A stretch of 64,000 nucleotides of DNA from Bovifimicola ammoniilytica (GTDB taxonomy: Bacteria > Bacillota > Clostridia > Lachnospirales > Lachnospiraceae), in the NCBI RefSeq assembly GCF_025567085.1, contig NZ_JAOQJN010000007.1:62001-126000 (forward strand), given 5' to 3'. Position 1 is the first letter of the stretch. Every line of letters starts with the position of its first letter. Positions 1-9,446 of this stretch are shown in pieces. The notes under the pieces are model-generated. The model was not told the origin of the DNA, did not search any database, and saw nothing but the letters and a program-made list of their open reading frames with translations. The translations under genes and the position numbers were made by a program.

Positions 1-172
1 TATTCGGTAAAGTATTCTTGGACAAGAAGAAGTACAACCGGTGCGTAGAAGTTTTTTTTGTTATGCTTATTTTTCAAAATACTTTTAATACTTTTATTAC
101 TTTTATTATAGAAGTGAATAACATTTTATGCAGACCGATGTGCTTTCTTTACAGTAGTATGTATTGAAGGCA
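1..172. other. AT-rich intergenic DNA at window edge
   Basis: No convincing gene. A frame open from the left edge ends at a TAG at 46-48 and could be the last codons of an upstream gene, but 15 codons are too few to judge. A T-rich stretch follows. No cobalamin-riboswitch-like B12 box was seen here, although the downstream locus looks corrinoid-related. Confidence 0.4.
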
Positions 173-312
173 TTTTTTACTTACCAGGAAATTTCGGTGA
201 AATTGTCCTGGTAAGTAAAAACGCTCTGCGAGGATCGCACTGTGGCGAAGCAGAAAATGTTGCTATAGCAACCCGCCGCAGGCGGAGAATGTCGCAAGCG
301 ACATTCTTTATT
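173..312. repeat. 140-bp multi-hairpin repeat, copy A
   Basis: Nearly the same 140 bp recurs at 48180-48319. In order it holds a long hairpin with arms TTACTTACCAGGA and TCCTGGTAAGTAA (tip AATTTC ggt GAAATT), a middle section around GAGGATCGCACTG, TTGC-TATA-GCAA, CCGCC/GGCGG, and AATGTCGC-aa-GCGACATT. Differences between copies fall mostly in loops, so stems are kept. It is more GC-rich than its surroundings. It could be a dispersed structured repeat, a MITE-like remnant or a small RNA; no transposase or target duplication is visible. Confidence 0.75.
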
Positions 313-375
313 ATTGTGGTTTTCCAATTTATAAGAAAATTTAAAATGATGTATTCACTATGAAAGGAAAAAAAT

Positions 376-633
376 ATGGATAAGAAAAGAGAACAGGCAA
401 TTGAAATGCTTGTCCGTAAATATGAAGAATCAGGTAAAGAAAGAACTCCTAAGAAAACTGATTTTAGTGATGATGACATATGCTTCATTAAACAAAAGTT
501 AGGACCGTGGCCAAGAGCTTTGGAAGAAGCAGGTATTAAAGAAAAGTTAAAGCCTGACTCAAAGGAGATAAATAGATTAAAGAGGAAGAAATTAAAGAAG
601 AAAAGGAGAGAAGAGAAAAATGAAGAAGATTAA
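376..633 (+). CDS. Small basic protein with HNH-associated repeat
   Basis: An 85-residue lysine-rich protein. Residues about 5-53 resemble the short repeat found beside homing endonuclease and HNH domains (a helix, a basic turn, then GPWPRALEEAGI, matching the usual LG-W--AL--AG pattern). No HNH catalytic motif is present, so no nuclease activity is claimed; DNA binding is possible. The last 25 residues are almost all Lys, Arg and Glu. The start follows AAAGGA at good spacing. Its end overlaps the start of the downstream surface protein by 14 bases, so the two are probably translationally coupled, yet nothing links their functions. Confidence 0.6.
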   Translation: MDKKREQAIEMLVRKYEESGKERTPKKTDFSDDDICFIKQKLGPWPRALEEAGIKEKLKPDSKEINRLKRKKLKKKRREEKNEED

Positions 634-3600
634 CAAGTTTTTTGCGTGGTTGTTAGTATTTGCATTGTTATTATCCAATATGCCATCTAATATAATAGCT
701 AAAGCAGAAACTGCCATTAATCAGGTGCATGTAATTGTTAAGAACGACACTTATTCTGTAGCAAATGGTGCAAAATGGGAAGGTAAACTCATAGATACAA
801 TGGTAGATATAGATAATAACGATACAGCTATTACCGTTGTAAGTAAAGCACTTAAACAAAAGGGATACACACAGACAGGTGCAGAGTCTAATTATATTTC
901 AGAAATAAACGGATTAAATGCATATGATGGTGGTTCGCAGAGTGGCTGGATGGGAACTTTAAATGACTGGTTCACTAAACAGGGATTAGGTGATTATAAA
1001 GTTTCAAATAATACATTAAAAGCAGGCGATACAGTTACATTTGAATATACATGTAACTGGGGCGGTGACTTAGGAAGTTATTGGAGTAATAACGATACAT
1101 CACTTGCTAAACTTGAATTTGATACAGGAAAGCTTAATAAGACATTCACAGGTTCAGATAAGACATATACACTTTACATTGATGGTGATAGTGCAAATGT
1201 TAATGTTAATGCTGTAGCATATAACAGAAATTTCCAGGTAAGAACATATAAAAATACTTATACACCAGATGTAGCAGGAAGTGAATTAGGCAGAAACAGT
1301 AGTATAAAAGTATCTGATGGCGATAAGCTTTATATTGGTGTAGGTAATAAGAATTGGCCAAGTATGAACAGTGGACAGACAGAAACAATATACGAAATTG
1401 ATATTAAGAAGGAAGAAAAAGAAACTGTAAAACCTGTAATTGAACAGTTGAATTTCTCAGCATATGCACTTTCTAACTGGAATACAAATGAGACATTTAA
1501 ATCAGATGTATATGATTATGATTTGGATATCAAGACATATAGTACATCATCACTTTCATTGACAAGTACAACGACATTTGATGATACAAAATTCAGGGCT
1601 GAAGCATTATATACAGATGCTGATGGAAATGATAAAAGTGTTGTGATAAATAGTGGAAAATTCACATCATTATATAATTTTGGATTTGGTAAGACAGAAT
1701 TAGTAATCAGGGTAACAGATTTAACAGATGATACTAACTTTACTGAATATAAATTCAATGTCACAAGACCATATGATACAACAGCAGCAATTAAATCTTC
1801 AACAGGGATTGAAGTAGTTCCTGAGGGAAGAAGTTTACTTTCTATAAATTATCAGGGTAAACCTGAGGGAACAATGTTTAAAGTCGATGCAGACGGTAAC
1901 ATCACAACTTCAGGTGTTGATAGTGATTATACAAGCTATGTTGCTTATTTATTAGAGAATCCTGAGGCATTTGCCCTTAAATTAACAGGTAAGACTAATT
2001 ATGTTCATATCAGAATAAGTGAAGACGGAAAAGATTATACAGAAGTAGACAATGGTGGAAAATCACCTGTTTACAAATTTGGTGATACAACAGAGAAGAC
2101 ATTAACTATTCAGACAATTTCAGATGATGAATATATACAGAATGGGTTTACAAATGTTGAAGAATCAGGTAAGACATATACAGTAAAAATTGTTAAAGCA
2201 GATTCAGATACTGAGGGATCTAAGATAATTTCAGCTACAACTGAAAGTGGAGACTGGTATCCAGCATTTGATAAGAACCACAACAGTTATAGCATTGTTG
2301 TAGGCAACGAGGCAGAGATGCCTGAACTTAAATTCAATGTTAATGAGAATTCAATAGTTAAATCAGGTAATAACGTGCTTGAAAAAGCAGAAGACGGATT
2401 ATATCATATCGAGCTTAAGACAAGCACACAGACAATTAATGTAGAAGCAGAGAATGGAATTTCTAACAACTATTCATTTAAAGCTATTAAGAAGAGTAAA
2501 TATGATGTACCTGACAAGGTAGTTGATTACTTATGTATCAACAGCCAGTATACTAATGCAGGTTCATATGGTTCAGCACCGGAGAATACACTTGGTGGTA
2601 CACTTCGTTCATTAGGTAACTTTGGTGGATATATAACATATTATTATGACAAGCCAATTGAGAATAATCCTAATAATAAATATGGTATTGACTTCTATGT
2701 ATATGGTAACTCATTTGTATCAGGCGGAAGTGCCGGAGAACCAGGTCAGGTATGGGTATCAGAAGATGGTGAGAAATGGTATGCACTTGCAGGTTCAGAA
2801 CATTATGAAGATTCAACAATTACAGATTATGAGATAACTTATACAAAGACAAAGAATGGCAGGACTTCATGGACAGATAACCAGGGTGGTTCAAATGACG
2901 GAAGTCGTTATACAGGTGCCTGGGTATCAGCTTCAACATATTATATGAATGACTTTGCTAAAAATGATGCAATTACATTAAAGGGAATCTTATTACCTTG
3001 TGTAGATGGTACAATTTATGGTGACAGTTCTACAGCTTCATTTTCAAGAGCAACTAAATTCGGTTATGTAGATTATTTCAGAAATAGCACAATTGGTGCA
3101 GATGTTAATCCTTATACAGAAAATGCTGAATCTAACGGTTTCGACCTTGAGTGGGCTGTTGACGAGGATGGTAATTCCGTAGAACTCCCTAATGGTATTC
3201 ATTATGTAAAGGTTGTTACAGCATCTAATATCTGGGCAGGTATATTTGGAGAAAAATCAACAGAAGTAAGTTATGTTGTAAGAACAACTGCAGCAGAGGA
3301 AAATGTTGGTAGAACAGATAAACCGGAATCAATCATTATAACAGACGAAAATGGTGTTTCAAAAGAAGTTGAATTAAAAGATGGTGTTAATGAATACGAT
3401 GTTACTGTAAATGATATATCATCAGTTAATATTTCTGTAAAAGGTATATCAGAAAGTGACAATGTATATGTTAATAACCAGAGAATTACAGATGGTGTTG
3501 CTAATATTTCCGTAAATGAAGATAACAGAAAGGTAAGAGTAATTGTACAGAATGGTGACAAAGAACCTGTAATCTATATCTTAAATATTAAATCAGATAC

Positions 3601-4786
3601 AGCAATTAAGATAGCGAATATCTTTAATGAAGTAACAGATAAATTTAATAATGGCGAAGTACCAATCGTAGATTCAATCGGTGGTGAATGGAGAGTTATT
3701 GGTTTATCAAGAGCATCACAGATTAGTGATACATTCAAAGAGGGATATTTCAAAAATGCATATGAATATGTTAAAGCAATAGGAAGTTCTAAACTTCATA
3801 AAGCTAAATCAACAGATAATTCGAGAATGATTCTTGCATTAACATCATTAGGATATGATGTTACAGATATTGCAGGATATAACTTATTAGAGCCTCTTGG
3901 TGATTTCGATTATGTTGTTAAACAGGGCGTAAACGGTGCTATCTGGGCATTAATCGCATTAGACAGTAACGATTACAAAGTTCCATCATTATCAGATGAG
4001 GAGATGGCAGCATTAAAAGATAAATTAATTAACTTTATTCTTGATAACCAGATGTCAAATGGTGGCTTTACACTTAATGGTACTGAAGATGATGTGGATA
4101 TTACAGCAATGGCAGTTCAGTCATTAGCTAAATATTATAATGAAAATGAAACTGTGAAAGCAGCAGTAGACGGAGCAGTAGAATATTTTGAAACAGTACA
4201 GAATGATAATGGAAGTTTCGGTAGTTATTCAGCATCTAACTGTGAAAGTACAGCACAGGTAGTAATCGCATTATCAGTTATGGGAATTAATCCTAGAACA
4301 GATACAAGATTTATTAAAAATGGTGTTTCAGTTATGTCAGCACTTAACAGCTTCTATCTTTCAGATGGTAACTTCTGTCACGTTAAAGATGAAGGCGTTA
4401 ATGAAATGGCAACAGAACAGGCTTATTTAGCATTAGTTGCATATAAGAGATTAGTTGAGAACAGCACATCAATCTATGATATGAGTGATGTAACTAAGAT
4501 TAGTAATCCGGTTATTAAAGATGATGATAAGGAAGATGATAACAAATCTGACGACAACAAGTCTGATGATAATATGAAAGACGATGATAAGTCAGATAAC
4601 AAATCTGATAATAACGGAAACAGTTCAGCAGAGAATAATGATAAAACACCAGGAAATGATAAAGATTCATTGCCAAAAACAGGTGATTATACTAATATAT
4701 TATTATATGTATTGTTAATGACAGCTTCAGGAGCAGGCGTATATGTAATATATAGAATTAAGCGTAAGAAAGATGTGACAGCATAA
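620..4786 (+). CDS. LPXTG surface protein: DUF4430 plus alpha/alpha toroid
   Basis: A 1388-residue secreted, wall-anchored protein. Residues 1-31 form a signal peptide (cleavage likely after AKA). Residues about 35-150 are a DUF4430 domain, related to the C-terminal domain of transcobalamin and intrinsic factor (SGWMGTLNDWF, then AGDTVTFEYTC). A beta-sandwich-rich middle follows, including a cadherin-like stretch near 275-390. Residues about 1020-1280 look like squalene-cyclase/prenyltransferase-type alpha/alpha toroid repeats (NGGFTLNG, ATEQAYLALVAY). An Asp/Lys/Asn linker precedes LPKTG at 1351-1355, a membrane helix and a basic tail, so sortase should attach it to peptidoglycan. The two cobalamin-grasping folds of intrinsic factor thus occur in one chain, and an ECF importer lies downstream. 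A role as surface corrinoid receptor is inference; DUF4430 also occurs in adhesins. Confidence 0.8.
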   Translation: MKKINKFFAWLLVFALLLSNMPSNIIAKAETAINQVHVIVKNDTYSVANGAKWEGKLIDTMVDIDNNDTAITVVSKALKQKGYTQTGAESNYISEINGLNAYDGGSQSGWMGTLNDWFTKQGLGDYKVSNNTLKAGDTVTFEYTCNWGGDLGSYWSNNDTSLAKLEFDTGKLNKTFTGSDKTYTLYIDGDSANVNVNAVAYNRNFQVRTYKNTYTPDVAGSELGRNSSIKVSDGDKLYIGVGNKNWPSMNSGQTETIYEIDIKKEEKETVKPVIEQLNFSAYALSNWNTNETFKSDVYDYDLDIKTYSTSSLSLTSTTTFDDTKFRAEALYTDADGNDKSVVINSGKFTSLYNFGFGKTELVIRVTDLTDDTNFTEYKFNVTRPYDTTAAIKSSTGIEVVPEGRSLLSINYQGKPEGTMFKVDADGNITTSGVDSDYTSYVAYLLENPEAFALKLTGKTNYVHIRISEDGKDYTEVDNGGKSPVYKFGDTTEKTLTIQTISDDEYIQNGFTNVEESGKTYTVKIVKADSDTEGSKIISATTESGDWYPAFDKNHNSYSIVVGNEAEMPELKFNVNENSIVKSGNNVLEKAEDGLYHIELKTSTQTINVEAENGISNNYSFKAIKKSKYDVPDKVVDYLCINSQYTNAGSYGSAPENTLGGTLRSLGNFGGYITYYYDKPIENNPNNKYGIDFYVYGNSFVSGGSAGEPGQVWVSEDGEKWYALAGSEHYEDSTITDYEITYTKTKNGRTSWTDNQGGSNDGSRYTGAWVSASTYYMNDFAKNDAITLKGILLPCVDGTIYGDSSTASFSRATKFGYVDYFRNSTIGADVNPYTENAESNGFDLEWAVDEDGNSVELPNGIHYVKVVTASNIWAGIFGEKSTEVSYVVRTTAAEENVGRTDKPESIIITDENGVSKEVELKDGVNEYDVTVNDISSVNISVKGISESDNVYVNNQRITDGVANISVNEDNRKVRVIVQNGDKEPVIYILNIKSDTAIKIANIFNEVTDKFNNGEVPIVDSIGGEWRVIGLSRASQISDTFKEGYFKNAYEYVKAIGSSKLHKAKSTDNSRMILALTSLGYDVTDIAGYNLLEPLGDFDYVVKQGVNGAIWALIALDSNDYKVPSLSDEEMAALKDKLINFILDNQMSNGGFTLNGTEDDVDITAMAVQSLAKYYNENETVKAAVDGAVEYFETVQNDNGSFGSYSASNCESTAQVVIALSVMGINPRTDTRFIKNGVSVMSALNSFYLSDGNFCHVKDEGVNEMATEQAYLALVAYKRLVENSTSIYDMSDVTKISNPVIKDDDKEDDNKSDDNKSDDNMKDDDKSDNKSDNNGNSSAENNDKTPGNDKDSLPKTGDYTNILLYVLLMTASGAGVYVIYRIKRKKDVTA

Positions 4787-4827
4787 TATCGTAAAGCGAT
4801 AATCTATTTTATAAAGAAGTAATTCAT

Positions 4828-4866
4828 AAAGGCGCTATATTCTTTGATATAGCGTCTTTATATTTT
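4828..4866 (+). terminator. Terminator after the LPXTG gene
   Basis: Stem AAAGGCGCTATAT / ATATAGCGTCTTT with a six-base loop, followed by a T-rich tail. It separates the surface-protein gene from the DUF4430/ECF genes. Confidence 0.7.
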
Positions 4867-4891
4867 CAATATATGATAAAATCTTTATAAT
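4863..4891 (+). promoter_or_regulatory. Probable promoter for the DUF4430/ECF genes
   Basis: TTTTCA, a 17-base spacer and a perfect TATAAT, about 80 bases ahead of the DUF4430 anchor gene and right after the upstream terminator. Confidence 0.5.
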
Positions 4892-4970
4892 TCAATTAAT
4901 GTTAAGTATTAATCTCTGGGTTATGATATGAAAATGGTAATTAAAAATATTATGGAAAAGGCTAAAAACT

Positions 4971-5936
4971 ATGAATATTTCAAAGATAAAAGAATGGTTA
5001 AAATTAAATAGAAATAAAGTAATAGGTGTGGCTTTTATACTTATTGTACTTACTGTAGCTTTCTTATCAGGAGAAAAGCCGGCATCAGTTAATCCTAAAG
5101 ATGATAAATCAACTGAAAATGAATTACAAAGTAATGCGACAAGTGATAAAGTAGAAAATAGATATACTATAAAGAATAGTAATAGTAGTGACAATATTAA
5201 TCAGACAGATAATAATACCAATACAGATGTATCAGATAGTAATAGTGAAGCTCAGGATACCTCAGCATATAATGATAATAGTAAATCAGACAATCAGAAT
5301 GGAGAACAAAATCCAGACTTAAATGGTAATACTTCACAAGATACAGATAATTCAGCAGAAGCTAAGCCAGACAGTAATAAAACGGATATAAGTAGTCCGG
5401 GTACAAATATATCAGATGGTAGTAATGAGCAGAATACTAACGGAAATTCTAATACATCAACATCTAATAATTCAGGCAATAATCAGAATGGTAATACGAA
5501 TAGTGATACGGGCAGCAACTCTGGTAAGAATGAAAACACCTGCACCATATCGATATCCTGTGCCACTATACTTAATAATATGAGTATATTAGATAAGGAT
5601 AAAAAAGATATTGTTCCTAAAGATGGATGGATATTAAAGGAGAGAACAGTTACATTTAAAGAGGGAGAAAGTGTATTTGATATTTTAAAGAGGGTATGTA
5701 AGGATAATAAGATTCATATGGAGGCAAGTTTCACTCCATTATATAACAGTTCATACATTGAAGGAATTTATAATTTGTATGAGTTTGATTGTGGCGCATC
5801 ATCGGGCTGGATGTATAGCGTAAATGGCGAATTTCCTAATTATGGATGTTCTAAATATATAGTAAAAAAGGGCGATGTAATAAGGTGGCAGTATACATGT
5901 GATTTGGGAAAAGACATAGGAGGGGGAATGAATTAA
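4971..5936 (+). CDS. Membrane-anchored DUF4430 protein
   Basis: A 321-residue protein. One N-terminal membrane helix (about residues 17-36) has no lipobox Cys, so it is probably an uncleaved anchor. A low-complexity Asn/Ser/Asp linker (about 40-185) should span the wall. A C-terminal DUF4430 domain (about 190-321) has SSGWMYSVNGEFPNYG and KKGDVIRWQYTCDLG, close to family consensus. It ends in TAATG, sharing one base with the ecfT-like start, so the genes form one operon and are tightly coupled. By position it is a likely ligand-delivery component for the ECF transporter: the LPXTG protein outside could bind, this one could hand over. That model is inference. Confidence 0.8.
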   Translation: MNISKIKEWLKLNRNKVIGVAFILIVLTVAFLSGEKPASVNPKDDKSTENELQSNATSDKVENRYTIKNSNSSDNINQTDNNTNTDVSDSNSEAQDTSAYNDNSKSDNQNGEQNPDLNGNTSQDTDNSAEAKPDSNKTDISSPGTNISDGSNEQNTNGNSNTSTSNNSGNNQNGNTNSDTGSNSGKNENTCTISISCATILNNMSILDKDKKDIVPKDGWILKERTVTFKEGESVFDILKRVCKDNKIHMEASFTPLYNSSYIEGIYNLYEFDCGASSGWMYSVNGEFPNYGCSKYIVKKGDVIRWQYTCDLGKDIGGGMN

Positions 5937-6835
5937 TGGAAAATATAGACAACTTTGCAGGATATCATCCTATCGTTAATCTGGCATATTTCGTAATTGT
6001 GATTGCAATAGCTATGTTTTCAATGCATCCGGTAATTATATGTATTTCACTTATAATGTCGCTTGTATATCTGACGTATCTGACAGGAATCAGGCAGGTT
6101 ATTGGCAGATTAAAACTTTTAGTTACTATGACAATTATGATAATAGTTATTAATCCATTATTTAACCATGAGGGAATGACGATTTTAGGCTATTTTAAGA
6201 CAGGTAATCCGCTTACACTTGAATCAATAATATATGGAATATTTATGGCATTACTTATGATGAGTGTAATATTATGGTTTGCTATCTATAATGTTATTAT
6301 GACATCTGATAAATTCATATACATTTTCGGAAGAATAATTCCACATTTAAGTCTGATAATCTCAATGTCTCTTAGATATGTTCCAAGATTCAAGGAGCAA
6401 TTTATAAGAGTCAGGGAAGCAAGAAGATGTATGGGAAGAGATATTAATCAGGGAAATATATTTATAATAATTAGAAATATGGCCGCGATTTTATCAATTA
6501 TGATTACGTGGTCGCTGGAGAATTCAATTGAGACAGCAGATTCTATGAAGTCAAGAGGATATGGACTTCCTGGAAGGACAGCATTTTCAATTTATAAATT
6601 TCATAAAAGAGATAGTATAGTATTAACAACTATGAGTGTATGCACGATGGCATTTATATGGCTGGTGGCAAATGATAAAATGTATTACAGATACTATCCT
6701 GTATTTGAAAGAAATCTTGCAAATATATGGTCGGTGATGGCTTATACGTTATTTGTCGTAATATGTAGTATTCCAATGCTGATAGACATATGTGATAGCT
6801 ATAGATTTAAAAGAACAGAATTAAATGTGCATTAG
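5936..6835 (+). CDS. ecfT: ECF transporter transmembrane component (EcfT/CbiQ family)
   Basis: A 299-residue polytopic membrane protein of the EcfT/CbiQ family, which couples ATPase motion to an S-component in energy-coupling-factor vitamin transporters. Several hydrophobic helices are visible. The cytoplasmic coupling region carries the two typical arginine patches: SLRYVPRFKEQF...RRCMG (about 144-165) and ADSMKSRGYG (about 200-209). It overlaps the DUF4430 gene by one base and sits 22 bases before the ATPase/S fusion, completing a dedicated transporter. Clostridial ECF sets of this layout have been annotated as predicted cobalamin transporters (CbrT/U/V, recalled from memory). The neighbouring transcobalamin-like proteins support that, but substrate is not shown by this subunit. 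Confidence 0.85.
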   Translation: MENIDNFAGYHPIVNLAYFVIVIAIAMFSMHPVIICISLIMSLVYLTYLTGIRQVIGRLKLLVTMTIMIIVINPLFNHEGMTILGYFKTGNPLTLESIIYGIFMALLMMSVILWFAIYNVIMTSDKFIYIFGRIIPHLSLIISMSLRYVPRFKEQFIRVREARRCMGRDINQGNIFIIIRNMAAILSIMITWSLENSIETADSMKSRGYGLPGRTAFSIYKFHKRDSIVLTTMSVCTMAFIWLVANDKMYYRYYPVFERNLANIWSVMAYTLFVVICSIPMLIDICDSYRFKRTELNVH

Positions 6836-6857
6836 ATTGTGGAGATAAAGAGACGAA

Positions 6858-9371
6858 ATGAAAATATTTTCAATAAATCAATTAGAATTTGAATATCCTG
6901 AAAGCAAAATAAAAGTCCTTAATAATATTAATCTTAATATAGAAGAGGGCGAATTCGTAACGTTATGTGGAGCCTCAGGCTGTGGAAAGAGTACATTATT
7001 AAGACATTTGAAATCAGTACTTGAACCGGCAGGACAGAGAAATGGCGAAATCTTATTTATGGGAAAAGCCCTTATAGAGTGTGATGAGAGAAGTCAGGCT
7101 GAAAATATAGGTTTTGTATCGCAGAACCCGGATAATCAGATAGTAACTGATAAGGTATGGCATGAGTTAGCTTTTGGGCTTGAAAGTCTTGGATATGATA
7201 ATGAAGTGATAAGGCAGCGTGTGGCTGAAATGGCTGCATTTTTCGGAATTGAGGACTGGTTTTATAGAAGTGTTTCTGAACTGTCAGGTGGGCAGAAGCA
7301 GTTATTATGCCTTGCTTCGATTATGACAATGCTTCCAGAAGTAATAATACTAGACGAGCCTACAAGCCAGTTAGACCCGATTGCAGCATCAGAATTTATA
7401 AATATGCTGTTCAAGATAAATCATGAATTGGGAATAACGATTATCATTACAGAACACAGATTAGAAGAGATTATACCACAGAGCGACAGGGTTATAGTTA
7501 TGGAAAGCGGCAAAATTATAATCGATGATGTGCCTGAGGTTACGTGTCAGAAATTAAGGGATATGAAGCATAGTATGTTATTATCTATGCCTGTTCCTAT
7601 TCGTGTATATAGCAGTGTTTTATATGGAAAATGTCCGTTAAATGTTAATCAGGGAAGAAAATGGTTAGAGGCTTACAGTAGTAAAAATAATATAAAAAAA
7701 TTCATTGAAGAGAAAAATTATAAATTTGATGAAAAAGTTATCGAACTTAAGGACATATGTTTCAAATATGAGAAGAATGGCGAAGATGTGTTAAAAGATG
7801 TAAGTCTGAATGTGCATAAAGGTGAAATATATAGCATTCTTGGTGGAAATGGTACAGGCAAAAGTACGCTTCTATCTGTTATATGTGGCATCAGAAAACC
7901 ATACAGGGGAAAGATTAAGTTAAATGATGAGAAAAAGATTATAATGCTGCCACAGAACCCACAGACGTTATTTGTTAAGAAAACGGTAGCCGAAAATCTG
8001 TCAGATATTAGTAAGGATAAAGAGCAAATCAATGAAGTTATTAAGATGTGCAGACTTAGTGATTTTACAGACAGACATCCATATGATTTATCAGGTGGTG
8101 AGCAGCAAAGGGTAGCACTTGCGATGGTGCTTCTTACTATGCCTGATATTCTTCTGCTAGATGAACCGACTAAAGGTTTAGATAATGAATATAAAACAGA
8201 GTTTGCTAAAATAATTCATAAGTTGTCAGATAGTGGAAAAACCATAATAATGGTAAGCCATGATGTGGAGTTTTGTGCTGAATTTACCCATAGATGTGCA
8301 TTGTTCTTTGATGGAAATATCGTTGCAGAGAATATTCCATACAGGTTCTTTAAAGGAAATAGTTTCTATACAACGGCAGCAAACAGAATGTCTAGAGGAA
8401 TTATTGAGGGAGCAATTACTGCGAGTGATATAATAGAGGCATGTAAAAATGAGAATAATACAGATGATAGTGGAAATGATTTAGGTAATATCAGAGAAAC
8501 AAATAAAGATAAAGATGAAGATAGTGATAAGAATTGTTGTGAAAAATGCAATGAAGATGATTCGGATAATGAAATAGAAAAGAAAAAAAATAATTTAGAA
8601 ATTGAAATAAAAAAGAAAGAAAATGATTCGGATAATGAAGCAGGAAAAGCTAAGGATAATATAAGCAAAGTTAATGCTATCAAGAAACAGAATATATTTA
8701 TGGCAATTATGTTTCTGATAACTATTCCCATAACAATTTTTAGTGGAATTTATTATTTCGATGACAGAAAATATCTGTTTATTTCATTATTAGTTCTGCT
8801 AGAAGCTATAGCCCCGTTCTTCATTATATTTGAAGGAAGAAAGAGGGAAGCGAGAGAGATAGTAATGATTTCCGTATTATGTGCGATAGGAGTGGCAGGC
8901 AGGCTTGCGTTCTATATGCTGCCGGAATTTAAGCCGATAACGGCAATTGTAATAATTACAGGAGTAAGTCTTGGGGCAGAAAGTGGCTTTTTAGTCGGAG
9001 CGGTAACAATGTTAGTGTCAAATATTATATTTGGACAAGGCCCCTGGACACCATGGCAGATGTTTGCCCTTGGAATTATCGGCTTTTTGTCTGGAATAAT
9101 TTTCAGAAAGAGAAAGAACAGACCAAATGTTATCGTGTTAGCAGTATATGGTTTTCTTGCAGCAGTTGTAATATACGGTGGAATTATGAATCCTGCGGCA
9201 GCTGTTATGTCACATGCAAGAATTAATAAGGCTACTTTAATAAGCTATTATGTGACAGGATTTCCGATGGATTTAGTAAATGGCGTTGCAACATTAATAT
9301 TTACTATCTTGTTAACGAATCCAATGATGGATAAGATTGAGCGCGTTAAGAAAAAATATGACCTTATATAG
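6858..9371 (+). CDS. Fused ECF protein: two ATPases plus S-component
   Basis: An 837-residue fusion. ATPase 1: Walker A GASGCGKST (about 38-46), signature LSGGQ (about 142), Walker B VIILDEPTS. ATPase 2: GGNGTGKST (about 329-337), LSGGEQQ (about 411), ILLLDEPTKGLD. A charged Asp/Glu/Lys/Asn linker (about 525-615) follows. Residues about 617-837 are a six-helix S-component with GRLAFYMLPEFKP and GQGPWTPWQMFALG. ECF transporters usually encode two ATPases and the S-subunit separately, so one chain here holds everything but EcfT. Fusion implies a dedicated rather than shared S-component. The linked DUF4430 proteins point to a corrinoid substrate (inference). Confidence 0.88.
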   Translation: MKIFSINQLEFEYPESKIKVLNNINLNIEEGEFVTLCGASGCGKSTLLRHLKSVLEPAGQRNGEILFMGKALIECDERSQAENIGFVSQNPDNQIVTDKVWHELAFGLESLGYDNEVIRQRVAEMAAFFGIEDWFYRSVSELSGGQKQLLCLASIMTMLPEVIILDEPTSQLDPIAASEFINMLFKINHELGITIIITEHRLEEIIPQSDRVIVMESGKIIIDDVPEVTCQKLRDMKHSMLLSMPVPIRVYSSVLYGKCPLNVNQGRKWLEAYSSKNNIKKFIEEKNYKFDEKVIELKDICFKYEKNGEDVLKDVSLNVHKGEIYSILGGNGTGKSTLLSVICGIRKPYRGKIKLNDEKKIIMLPQNPQTLFVKKTVAENLSDISKDKEQINEVIKMCRLSDFTDRHPYDLSGGEQQRVALAMVLLTMPDILLLDEPTKGLDNEYKTEFAKIIHKLSDSGKTIIMVSHDVEFCAEFTHRCALFFDGNIVAENIPYRFFKGNSFYTTAANRMSRGIIEGAITASDIIEACKNENNTDDSGNDLGNIRETNKDKDEDSDKNCCEKCNEDDSDNEIEKKKNNLEIEIKKKENDSDNEAGKAKDNISKVNAIKKQNIFMAIMFLITIPITIFSGIYYFDDRKYLFISLLVLLEAIAPFFIIFEGRKREAREIVMISVLCAIGVAGRLAFYMLPEFKPITAIVIITGVSLGAESGFLVGAVTMLVSNIIFGQGPWTPWQMFALGIIGFLSGIIFRKRKNRPNVIVLAVYGFLAAVVIYGGIMNPAAAVMSHARINKATLISYYVTGFPMDLVNGVATLIFTILLTNPMMDKIERVKKKYDLI

Positions 9372-9446
9372 ACAGTTATTATATGAATGTGCTAATATAA
9401 AGGATACAATATTAAGATAAATGATATGAATACCGAGGACTGGCAT

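Noticed and set aside
1..375. Cobalamin riboswitch ahead of the corrinoid locus
   Set aside because: No B12 box or conserved core was found. The structured sequence there is the 140-bp repeat, which recurs before an unrelated protease gene.
4517..4640. CRISPR-like or tandem DNA repeat
   Set aside because: The GATGATAA-type repetition encodes the Asp/Lys/Asn wall-spanning linker of the LPXTG protein; there are no spacers.
8366..8731. Serine/leucine-rich minus-strand frame of 121 codons
   Set aside because: Reverse reading of the charged linker of the ECF fusion; low-complexity artefact.
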